A stretch of DNA of 64,000 nt, from contig OZ024823.1 of NCBI GenBank assembly GCA_964016985.1, positions 67,929,925 to 67,993,924 on the forward strand, read 5' to 3'. Both the position numbers and the translations under genes were made by a program. The number at the start of each line of letters is the position of its first letter. The stretch's first letter is position 1. Of this stretch, positions 10,901 to 21,740 are shown in pieces. The notes below the pieces were generated by a model. That model made no database searches, had not been told where the DNA came from, and saw only the letters and a program-made list of their open reading frames with translations. The stretch is from Anodontia alba. Lineage: Eukaryota > Mollusca > Bivalvia > Lucinida > Lucinidae.

Positions 10901-13800
10901 ACTATGTGACATCGGTTTAAGTGTAAGAGAGTGAAGGTCATGGTGACCTACATTTTACGGTCCAGGTCACCTAGATTTCACGGTCCAGTGATTTTGCCTT
11001 TTATCTTGAATACTATTTGTTGGATAAATGTCACACCTGGGATATTACTTCCATGTGACCCAATGAATGACCACTTACTATATCTAGGTCATTGTGTGTG
11101 CACAGTGTGGTAATTAGATAGAATATGGTATTTTCGCATTTTGCATAAATGTCAATGCTGATGTGATGTTGCTGTAGAGCAAAATCGGTTATGGTCAATT
11201 CCCTGGAAATTTAGCTTTGGCATGACTGTATGGTGCATGCACAGTGAAATCAGCTTGTCTCAAAATATTTGTTGAAACAACAGACTCATTACAGGCATAT
11301 TGAGTGCAGGAAGAAGTATGATGTGTATAAAATATTTTTGTCAAAATGACGGTTTTTTCACTTAGGCCAGAGAAAATTAATTAATAGATTCTAATTCCAC
11401 CTGTCCCCCCCCCCCACCCCACGCCCCCCCCCCCCAAAAAAAAAAAAAAAAAAAAAAAAATTCTGACCAAATAAAAATTTTTTAAGTGGAAAACTTTTTC
11501 AGAGACAACTGGACTTTTGCTGAAAACAGATTTTATAACACTTTTAAGATCTGCAAATGTATCGTTATGAAAAAGAGCATTAAAGGAAAGTTTTCTTCTT
11601 TTTGTACATGGTAATAAGTGTCATTTATCATGGGTGCTATGACATCTTCACTGTATGGCCCAGGAATAAAAAAGAAAAAAATGAAATCATTCAAATTGGA
11701 AATTCAGTATGGCTGCCTGCTTGAAAATCTATACTGAAATTCTCCTGAACTGATAATATTATGCTAAATGACTCTAAACTTGGTTGGAAGTATTGAGATA
11801 ACTTGTAGATAAAAACTGGCTAAAATTGTTCTGGTTGAGAATCCAAGATGGCTGCCACAGTCACCATCTTCAAAATCTAACCGATTAGGGGACTAAGTCT
11901 GCCCAGTAAAAGTGTTGTAAGGTAAACTGACTGCGCTTGATATGAGCCTATTGGGTTGACTGTGCCGTAAAACCTCAACACAAACAAACAAATCAAAACG
12001 ATTTTATATTTGATATTGTAGTCATTTTTTTTTCTTTCAGGTAATGGTTTCAGTAGTGCTTTGACAAACATTGGGCTTACAAATATACATGCACTAGAGT
12101 GATAGTAAGTGAAAAAATGGAAGTTGGATCCTGTGCATACCATTGATCAGGAATTTATGTTATTGTTGAAAGTTTGTGGGATTATCAGGGTCAAACAACA
12201 CTCTTCATGTTATTTCAGTAGTGGAAGGGTGTGCTTATCACCAAACTGATTAATATGCATTTAACTCTTAAAATGCTAAGAAAACCTGCATCTGAAAATG
12301 ACCTCTGTCTGAACATTCTTGCAAACTTTTCAAACCTATTTTTGCATACAGGCAAACGGTGTGGACCCTGATCAGGCTAGGAAGTGTCTGATCTGGGTCC
12401 TCACCCAGACTTAAAAAATCACAAGGAGATGATAAAGCAGATGACAGTTGTTTTGGTTGGCAATTTAAGGGTTAAGTGAAGATATTGTATATAAAATAAA
12501 AAGACAATGGGAGATAGGAGCCAGTTAATTCCCATGAGTACTTTCTGTAAACAACAAGATCCACCAAAACATGTTGTAGTACTTATTAACCCTTGTTATG
12601 CTGAACCTGGATATACCCTGTCTTTGCAAATAGTGTAGATCCAGATCAGCTGTCATCAGAAGAAGCCAGCTGATCTGGATCTGCACTGTTTGCCATTCAG
12701 TATGTAAATTTATATCAACAATCTGGATCAAGTAATCCTATTGGCTGAAAATTAGAAGTGGGTGTGGCATCTTAATTTATTCAGCAGGACAAGGGTTAAG
12801 ACTCCAAAATTATTGAAGCGATTTGTCCCTTATTAGGTAAGAAGGTTGTTAGGGTAGGGGGATTTAAAAATAGCTAAAATTATGGTGATCTGCCTCTTGG
12901 TTCAGTTGCCATGGCAACATAAAGCTCCCATAGTTGACGTATGATGAAAACAGAGGATTCTAGTTGGAAGGGCCCAGTTAGAATTGGTCTACCTTGCACT
13001 TTACCTATCAAGGGAGATAATAGAAACACTATTGCTGTCTCTCATTGGTACAGTTTCCCATTTCAGAATGCCAGCTCTCCATATAGTCTTGTCACAATGA
13101 GTATTTTACCACCTGCTTTAAGGCGTAATGCTGAAATGTTCAGTTACAATGCTTAATTCTTAAAGCACCAAGTAGAATTGCAGCATACAACATTCGTTTC
13201 TGTTTTTTCAGATAAAATAAAGCTGACAATTTATCTGAAATGTCTACAACATTTTATGTGAAATGTCTACCAACATTTCATGTGAAATGTCTACCTAGCA
13301 GTCAAGTCACATGGCAAGCCTTATTTATTTGGAGCTTTGTTTAAAGCCAACAGCATTGTCTTGATAATTACCATGAGCAAATGTTGCTATTTCTGAGGGA
13401 TGTGGTCCCCATTTGCTCAAGGTAGTTACCCAAACAAGTAATTTCTCTAGTAATTGGATATATGTAGTTCAAGACAAAAGGCGAGAAGTGGTCAGGAGGT
13501 GTGAAGGTGTCGTGTATCTTACATCACAGGGGTGTCCAACTGATATTGACTTACAGTTGGGCAAGGCCTGCTATCCTTGTAGCAGGTAAGGGTAGAGGGG
13601 GAATGTTTCTATTCTTCTGCTTCTTCGCTTTCATTCCTGTTCTTTTTTCTTCCTTGTCCCTCTCTTTTTTTTCCTCTACTATCTCTTCTATCTGTTTTCT
13701 TTCTTTCTCTGGGAAAAGACATAAATGACCCACAAGGGTTGAGGTGTTGTTAAACCCCAAGACAATCAATCTAGACAAAAGGCAAAGAACAAAAGCTATA
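10901..13800. other. Non-coding DNA, nothing recognised
   Basis: No coding support. C/A homopolymers lie at 11402-11461. Single dispersed motifs such as 'gatctggatctgcactg' (12672) echo the array at 6.8-7.9 kb. Confidence 0.5.
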
Positions 13801-13803
13801 TTA

Positions 13804-14825
13804 TTATAGCCCCACTTTCAGACAATGGGGCTATACTGGATTTGCCTTGTCCTTCAGTCATTCCTTCCTTCCGTCAGTCTTTACCTCATTCCTTTCTTCT
13901 GTCCATCATTCTGTTCATCCTCATCAGATAAATTTTTGTATTTCTCACGAAATGTAAGGTTACAAAGTTGTAGCTTGGTACACACATACCCAGTGGGTTG
14001 ATGTATGGTGTGTACAGGAATCCGGGGCAAAGGCCCATAACTCTAGGAGTTACATGATAGGTTCTACAATTTACCATTAATGAAAATTTTTCATCACGGA
14101 TTTCTCAGGAATTATGAAAGCTGTAACATTGAAACTTGGTACACACATGGACAAATGGCTGATGTATAGTGTATACCAGAATCAGCACCAAGGGCCTATA
14201 ACTCTTAGAGTTACATACCTTAATAGGTTTTACAATTTGCCATTTATGAATATTTTTGTCACATTTTTCTCAAAAAAAGGTTACAAAGTTGAAACCAAGT
14301 ACACACATGGATATGGGGTGATGTATTGTGTATACCAGAATATACCAGAATCATGACCGAATTAAATCCCTTGATAGGTTTTATAATTTGCCATAAATGA
14401 AAAAAAATCATTGCATATTTCTCGGGCCCTATAAAAGCTATAAGTTGAAACTTGCTACAGACATGGACAGTTGGCTGTTGTATCTTGTGTACCAGAATCC
14501 AGGCCAAGGGCATATAACTTTTGGAGTTTCATCCTTTGATAGGTTTTACAATTTGCCATTAATGAAACAATTTTGTCACACTTTTTTCAAGAACTGTAAG
14601 GGTAACAAAGTTGAAACCTGGTATACACATGGACAGTGGATTGATGTATCATATAAACCAGAATCAGAGCCAAGGGCCCATAACTCATTGAGTTAAATCC
14701 CTTGATAGGTTTTATGTTGCCATGTTACCTTGTCCTACAGTGATGTTATCTGGTAAACATGAATTCCAAATATTTCAACACTATGGGTATTTCTCCAAAT
14801 AGTGCTGCAGCAGGGCTATAGTCAG
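13804..14825 (+). repeat. Tandem ~160-bp array opened by a small hairpin
   Basis: Opens with a hairpin (tatagccccac... gtggggctata type, 13804-13835) and closes near 14820 with 'gcagggctatag'. Between are about five units with 'cataactcttagagttacat', 'aggttttacaatttgcca', 'tacaaagttgaaac' and 'acacacatggaca'. Matching ends imply one composite element. Confidence 0.7.
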
Positions 14826-14999
14826 GGTCTCTGACAGCTAAAGTTTTACAATGGCAAAAAAGTACTACACCATGTTTTGGTAGAAAAAAACGCCTCACCC
14901 AGAGTTCTGACATGATATTGTGTATATATTAGCTGCACTTTTTTGCCTATACAATCTTCAACTAACTGGTCAATAAACAATTAAGGGGCTCACCTGGCT

Positions 15000-16230
15000 T
15001 GCTCTTAATTGATATAGCATGATTGTGTGAACTGTTACATATAAATCTTACGGCTCTCAGTACTATCAGTTGCATATCAATGATAAACTAAAGACCTACA
15101 GCCGATTATTTTAGTCAACGGAGGCTTGCTGACAAATCTCACAGTTTCCGATCGACCGAAATGCAGAACGTTGTATAAATGGCGCGCAAGACATTTTTAT
15201 TGTAAAAAAGGAAGGCATTCTGATAAATCTCATGGCTCTCAGTCCTACCAAATGCATATCATCGATAAATTAAAGAACTACAACCAATTATCTTGGTCAA
15301 CGGAGGCTTGCTGACAAATCTCACGGTTTCTAATCGACCGAAATGCAGAACTTTGTATACATGGCGCGCAAGACATTATTAGTGTAAACAAGGAAGGCGT
15401 TCTGACCAATCTCACGGCGCTTAGTCCTCTCAAATGCATATCATCGATAAATTAAAGAACTACAGCCGATAATTTTGGTCAGCGGAGGCCTGCTGACAAA
15501 CCTCACGGCTTCTAATCAACCTAAATGCAGATCGTAGTATGAATAAAACGCAAGAAATTATTGTAACAAACGAGGGCGTTCTGACAAACCTAAATGCAGA
15601 TTGTAGTATGAATGAAGCGCAAGACATTATTATTGTAACAAAGGAAGGCGTTCTGACAAATCTCACGTCTCTCAGTCCTACGAACTGAATATGGTCGATA
15701 AAGTAAAGAACTACAGCCGGTTATTTTGGTCAACGGAGGCCTGCTGACAAATCTCACGGCTTCCAATCAACTTAAACGAAGATCATAGTATACATATAGC
15801 GCACGATATTATTGTAACAAACAAACGAGGGCGTTCTGACAAATTTCACGGCTCTAAGTCCTACCAGATGCATATCAGCGATAAACAAAATACCCACAGC
15901 CGCTGATTTTGATCAACAGAGGCCTTCTGAAAAATTTCACGGTTGCCAAACAACCGAAATGTTGTATCAATGGCGCGCAACACATTATTGTAAACAAGGA
16001 AGGCGTTTTGACCAATCTCACGGCTCTCAGTCCTACCAAATGCGTATTATCGATAAATTAAATTAAAGAACTGCAGCCCTTTTTTTTTGTCAACGGAGGC
16101 CTGCTGACAAAACTCACGGCTTCCAATAAACCTAAATGCAGATCGTAGTCTGAATGAAGCGAAAGACATTATTATTGTAACAAAGGAAGGCGTTCTGACA
16201 AATCTTAAGGCTCACAGGCCTACCAAATGC
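15000..16230 (+). repeat. Satellite, ~185-bp units
   Basis: About seven units share 'gacaaatctcacggct', 'tcctaccaaatgcatat', 'gataaattaaagaactaca', 'ggtcaacggaggcctgctg' and 'cgcgcaagacattatt'. Some units contain internal deletions. The 'gacaaatctcac' phrase recurs at 19557, next to R1 copy C. Confidence 0.8.
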
Positions 16231-16234
16231 ATGT

Positions 16235-16562
16235 TAATGATAATGTAAGATATCTCATATATTCAATCAAATAAGATATCTCACTTAGTATATAAGATAT
16301 CTTATTTAGTATATTAGATATCTATATTAATAAATAAGATATCTTATATAACAAATAAGATATCTTATATGGTAAATTAGATATCTTATATGCAGAATTA
16401 AATAAGTTATCTCATATATTATATCAGATATCTGATATAGGATGTAAGATATTTAATATAGTATATAAAATATCTGAATTAGTATATGAGATATCTTATA
16501 GTCTATATTAGATATCTTATATCCTATATAAGATATCTGATATAATATATAAGATATCTATT
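16235..16562. repeat. Array of AGATATCT palindromes
   Basis: About 330 bp in which the palindrome 'agatatct' or a one-base variant recurs roughly every 18-25 bp, separated by TA-rich spacers such as 'tatataagatatcttatat'. Each unit is self-complementary, so the tract can form many small cruciforms. Confidence 0.85.
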
Positions 16563-16619
16563 TTGCTTAATAAATAGTAAAACGGCTTACCATATAATAT
16601 TAAAGTTAGTGCAAGGATA

Positions 16620-16936
16620 AATTTTATATAGACAGTCTAATATTTTTATACATGAACTGACAACTTGCTTAAGTAGAAAATCCAAAAATAAAACATTTAA
16701 CTAATGATAAATTGATCAATTGATGCATCGATTGATCAAAATGTCATTTTGAGTTACCACATCTATGAACCAAAAACAATTATACTACATGAATAAATTC
16801 TACCCTGTTCTAATAGTTTTTACAGGTGAACCGACAACTTATTTAAGTCCATTATCCAGAAGCGAAAAGTAAAATAATTACAAATCATTTAATCGATGCA
16901 TGATTAATTAAAAATGTTACCAAATCTGTGAACCAA

Positions 16937-16970
<34 letters not shown>

Positions 16971-18700
16971 GTATTACTGCATTTATTTATTTTAGCCATG
17001 TTCAATATTATTTACAGGTGGACCGACAACTTGCTTAACAGATCAGCCAGAAGCAAAAAGTAAAATAATTACAAATCGATTACTCGATGCATCGGTGAAT
17101 CAAAATTGTCATTTTGAGTTTCCAAATCAGTACACTTAGAAACTTAATAATTCATGAATAAATTTTAACCATGTTCCACTAGTTTTTACAGGCGGCCCGA
17201 CAACTTGCTTGAGTAGAATATCCAAAAGCGAAAAGTAAAATAATTAAAAATCATTTATTCGATCCATCAATTAATTAAAACTGTCATTTTGAGTTACCAA
17301 ATCTATGAACCTAAAAACAAAATTCTAGATGAATAAATTTTATCAATGCTCAATATTTTTTACAGGTGCACCAACAACTTAAGCGCTTAAGTAGACTATC
17401 CGAAAGCGATAAGTAAAATAATTACGAATTGATTAGGCAACGCATGGATTCATCCAAATTGTCATTTTGAGTACACCGATAAAATTTATACTGCATGAAT
17501 ATATTTAGCAATTCACATATTTTTTACTGATGGACTGACAACTTGCTTAATTCTAATATCCAAAAGTGAAAAGTGAAATAATTACAAATCGATTAGGCAA
17601 TGCATCAATTAATCCAAATTGTCATTTTGAGTACACCGATAAAATTTATACTGCATGACCATAGTTAGCGATTCATATATTTTTTACAGGTGGACCGACA
17701 ACTTGCTTAAGTCAAATATACAAAAGTGAAAAGTAAATTAATTACAAATCGATTAGGCAATGCATCGATTAATCCAAATTGTCATTTTGAGTGCACCGAT
17801 AAAATTTATACTGCATGACTATAGTTAGCGATTCATATATTTTTTACAGGTGGACCGACAACTTGCTTAAGTCAAATATAAAAAAGTGAAAAGTAAATTA
17901 ATTACAAATCGATTAGGCAATGCATCGTTTAATCCAAATTGTCATTTTGAGTGCACCGATAAAATTTATACCGCATGAATATATTTAGCAATTCAAATAT
18001 TTTTTACCGGTGGACCGACAACTTGCTTAAGTCAAACACCCAAAAGTGAAAAGTAAAATAATTACAAATAGATCACATCGCATTGAATGACATCAAATTT
18101 GTCATTTTGAGTTGCCGAATCAATGAACTGAAAACATTTAAACTGCATGAATATGTTTTAGCGATGTTCCAATATTTTTTACAGGTGGGCCGACACCTTG
18201 CTTAAGTGGAAATAGCCAAAAGTGAAGAGTAAAACAATTATAATTTATAAATCGATTCATTAAAATTATCATTTTGAGTTACCGAATCAATGAAACCGAT
18301 AAAATTTATACCGCATGGATAAAATTAATTAATACTGCATGGATCAATTTTAGCAATATTTTACAGATGGACCGACAACTTGCTTAAGTCGAAACTGTAA
18401 AAGGGAAAAGTAAAATAACAAATTACAAATTGATTAATCTATGCATCAATTAATTAAAAATTGTCATTTTGATTTACCAAATCAATGAAACCGATATAAT
18501 TTATACCGCATGGATAAAATTAATTTATAGTGCATGGATAAATTTAAGCAATATTTTACAGATGGACCGACAATTTGCTTAAGTCATAACTGTTAAAGGG
18601 AAAAGTAAAATAACAAATTGATTAATCTATGCATCAATTAATTAAAAATTGGCATTTTGATTTACCAAATCAGTGTACTGATAAAATATATACTTCAAAT
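16620..18700 (+). repeat. Satellite, ~160-190-bp units, about 12 copies
   Basis: Units recur with 'ttttacaggtggaccgacaa' (allowing variants), 'cttgcttaagt', 'gaaaagtaaaataattac', 'aattgtcattttgagt' and 'ataaaatttatactgcatga'. The 'cttgcttaa' phrase is seen near 16660, 17030, 17200, 17540, 17705, 17865, 18025, 18195, 18375 and 18570. The most similar units are neighbours (17.5-18.0 kb), as expected if the array grows by local duplication. Confidence 0.85.
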
Positions 18701-19554
18701 TCAGTATTATTACTGGTGACAAATCTTTTAAATGATGAACATTTGCCAGGACTTTCAAATTATAATATCCACCAACAATTATTATAATGCACCAATGCAT
18801 CTTTATCAACATACGAATGGTTTTGTCGGTGTAAGGATATTATGTTGATGCACTGACCTATTACTGGTCTACTGCTATATGTATTGATACATCATTATAG
18901 ATACATAAGCTGATAAAAATTATCAGTGCACATATCAGTTATCGGTAAACAGCTTTTGTTGCTTTGCATTGCCACACTTATTTCATGTTTTGATCATCAT
19001 CAGCTTTATTTTCACATGTATAGAACTACTGCTGCATCGATAAAATTGATCAATCCATCAACAATATTTTATCATTGGTAAGACTAGATTGATGTACTCG
19101 TGATTTGTAATTTAGCACAGTCCTGTGGATATACCAGTTGTCAACTCTTACCTGCCTGTTTATCTAGGCTACAGTAAGACCTGAATGCTTATACGAACAG
19201 AGAGAACAGATTTATTTATTTTTTTTTATTATTATTTATATGATTTATTTTTCACGATGTAGAATTATGAATTTAAAATTAAATTTTATAACAGATATGC
19301 CGAAGACGAGCTCCGTTTGTATTTACTTTATGTGTATATTAGACTGTTGGAGTTATTACGATTTTATGTTAGTAACATATATTTTCACAGAAAAACGATT
19401 AGCTTAAATCATTCTTTAATTTGTAAACCTTGGTATTTTGAATAATTTCGTGAGACGTTCTGACATTTCTCATGACCTGAAAGATCTCATACACGCAGCG
19501 TGAGTTCCGTCAGGTATTTCCGGTTTCAGACTTCCGGTCTGAAAGATCTCATGG
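18701..19554. other. Non-coding AT-rich DNA
   Basis: Nothing recognised apart from a short repeated phrase (gaaagatctca) near 19480 and 19540. Confidence 0.5.
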
Positions 19555-20215
19555 TCTGACAAATCTCACGCTACACCGGACACCAAGAGGAAGACAAAAA
19601 CAAAACAAGCGCAAATCGAACAAATGTACGAAAAGCACTAAGATCAGCTCTCTCTTCTCCAAGTGAGGTAATCGCAATGCTAAAAGGACTGAAAACTCAA
19701 GAACAAAATAACACATGGCAATACTTATAACAAATCGCCTCGTAGAATAAACCACAAAGCAACAAAGAGTAAGACTAACACCGGGACCACTGCCTTAGAA
19801 CGGTCTGTAGAATAAACCACCGGGGACGTTTAAAGCACTTTTACAGCCGGCCAACTTCACCCTGGATACCGATGCTACTCTTAATACAGAAATACATAAA
19901 AATTCGATTCGCATAAAGGCTCCCAACTCCATCAATACATCAAAGCGAAAATATAAAAATCAAATCAATCACTATGATAAACAAAGACGAGTTCTCGTGA
20001 CTAATTCTACTGTGTGCCAGAGTAAATGAAAACCAATAGTTGAACCACGGCGGGCCAAGCCAAAGACATATCGTCAAGCCCCAACCCACTGGTTAAAGTT
20101 TTACGAAAAGGCCGTCGTGCAATTAAAGTGAAGTATAGCCATCACAATGATTGGGCTGATTAGGCATGCAATCTGCCGCATAATATCCAGGCTATAGCCA
20201 ATTCTTTTATAACGG
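19555..20215 (-). repeat. Dispersed repeat R1, copy C
   Basis: The reverse complement is collinear with R1 copy A, from the 'ctacgaggcgatttg' block near 19740 to 'ggatattatgcggcag' near 20190. It lies about 750 bp left of the virus-like element. Confidence 0.8.
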
Positions 20216-20966
20216 TTAATTAGTTTTCTGAATTGCTTCTAAAAGTTAGATTTACCCGTAAAATTCTGGTTCCGCTATACCTTGTTGCAGAAGTGTTTTC
20301 AGACTGACGTTATATTTTTCTACCAAGGCACTGTATCTGCGATGAAATTTCGAAAACGCCTTACGAAGTTTAAAATAACGATAGCCCTGCCTAAAAATTC
20401 TAATTTGGCAGGTAATTCTGACCTATTATCTATTTTATGAATGTAGGGAATGTGGGTGATAACAGATTCAATTGTTGTCATGGCAAACACTGAGTATCTC
20501 AGTTGGCAATATTGCTCGCATCGTTAATGAGATGCCTTGGATCCGTTCATTCAGCAAAGAAAAAATGCTTTCTAGTAAAAATCATCGTCCGTCCGTGCAT
20601 CTTATGTTAGTTGCTTTTGTTCGTCCGTGCAGTTTACCCTATTATTTGGTCCGTGCATTCTATCCATTTTTCAAATATGTAAATTTTCAGGGACTGGGTG
20701 GTCTTAAGTAAATGAAATGGATAGTTTCATTATCGGGCTGTCCCGAGCTATTATTTGACGACGGATTTGAGACAAAAAAAAAAAAAAAAAACACGGTATG
20801 CGCTCAAAATGATAGAAATTATCTGCCGTCCGTGCATATTATCCAGGTATTTCAGTCTCGATCTTCGTCACTAAAACTTTTATGACAGAGTGTTTACTCA
20901 AAGTACGGATTTTTATGACGATATCCTGGTATCATTAGTTCCGGATAAATGTGGGCTGGAAAATAG
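20216..20966. other. Flank of the virus-like element with CCGTGCAT motifs
   Basis: No gene. 'gtccgtgca' occurs near 20588, 20621, 20650 and 20828, all on the plus strand, and once on the other side of the element at 32708. The tract also has an 18-base A run near 20775. Confidence 0.55.
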
Positions 20967-21110
20967 AGCAGCAGGTGGCGGGGAGTAAAGTTTCTTTTGT
21001 CTACGGTTACGTATCCCAACGGCAGCAGGGGGCCCGATCTTATGAGGCCCTCAAGTGAGCATAGCGAGAGCCCCTGGGGACGGCCCCCACCCTCGCCGGC
21101 CCGGGGGCTC
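20967..21110 (+). repeat. Left terminal inverted repeat
   Basis: Starts 'agcagcagg', runs through 'gggagtaaagtttcttttgt' and 'ggttacgtatcccaacggc', and ends 'ggggctc' at 21110. It matches the reverse complement of 32451-32611 almost base for base over the central 125 bp, with differences mainly at the outer edge and around 21035-21052. No target-site duplication is obvious outside it. Confidence 0.9.
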
Positions 21111-21410
21111 ATCTATTAAAGAAGTGAGTGACTGCTGATATACCGCTACAAACGACATGACCAAGGGACGCAACACATGCAAATGGCTGACGGTGAGCTC
21201 AACGGAGCTCTGTGATAAAAGCTGTATTACGGACTTTTGTAAATTCATCTGGCGAGACTCCGTAAAGGCTCACGCGCTCAGCCCTGCAGGGGTTGTGGAG
21301 TAGGGGTTACTAACAAGCAACAGCTCTGTTGTCAGTGCGGGTATAGGAGTGAGTGGCGTCGTGCAACAAAAGCGACGCGAAAGGAATTTGCGCGCCTCGC
21401 CGCCATCGAA
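21111..21410. other. Left leader of the element, no gene seen
   Basis: About 300 bp between the inverted repeat and the 45-bp repeats, with no coding support. It probably contains promoter or replication sequence for the polymerase gene, by position only. Confidence 0.4.
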
Positions 21411-21590
21411 ATTTTCATTTAGAGGAAGGTGATACAAAGTATATACCCATATATATATTTCATTTAGAGGAAGGTGATACAAAGTATATACCCATATATA
21501 TATTTCATTTAGAGGAAGGTGATACAAAGTATATACCCATATATATTTAATTTAGAGGAAGGTGATACAAAGTATATACCCATCTAACAT
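21411..21590 (+). repeat. Four direct 45-bp repeats upstream of the polymerase gene
   Basis: 'agaggaaggtgatacaaagt' begins at 21421, 21466, 21511 and 21554, giving periods of 45, 45 and 43 bp. The first three copies are practically identical and each ends in a TATATACCCATATATAT stretch. The last ends a few bases before the ATG at 21591. The position suggests a promoter or a replication/binding region, and near-identity suggests recent duplication. Confidence 0.85.
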
Positions 21591-21740
21591 ATGGCTACTA
21601 TTACTATGGATGACCTGATCGAAGAAATGCTCGCAGAGTACAAGCCAAGGTTCATTCTTGATGAGCCCATTCCAGAAGCCGAGGAAAGACTCCTCCCCCT
21701 GGCCGCTTCGACCTCAGTGGCCATTTGTCGACCTGGATGA
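21591..21740 (+). pseudogene. Probable true N-terminus of the polymerase fusion gene, frameshifted
   Basis: A 49-codon open frame starts with ATG right after the 45-bp repeats (begins MATITMDDLIEEMLAE) and overlaps the start of the 694-codon polymerase frame in another phase. The acidic start and GC-rich codon use look like its neighbour. I infer it is the original N-terminus and that an indel near 21690-21720 moved it out of frame, leaving the downstream ATG at 21658 as only an apparent start. It could instead be a small upstream reading frame. A search with both frames would decide. Confidence 0.55.

Noticed and set aside
13551..13778. Antiparallel 75-codon frames as small genes
   Set aside because: Arise from a C/T-rich low-complexity tract; no motif.
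21411..21590. CRISPR-like array
   Set aside because: The 45-bp repeats are contiguous with no spacers, and the context is eukaryotic.
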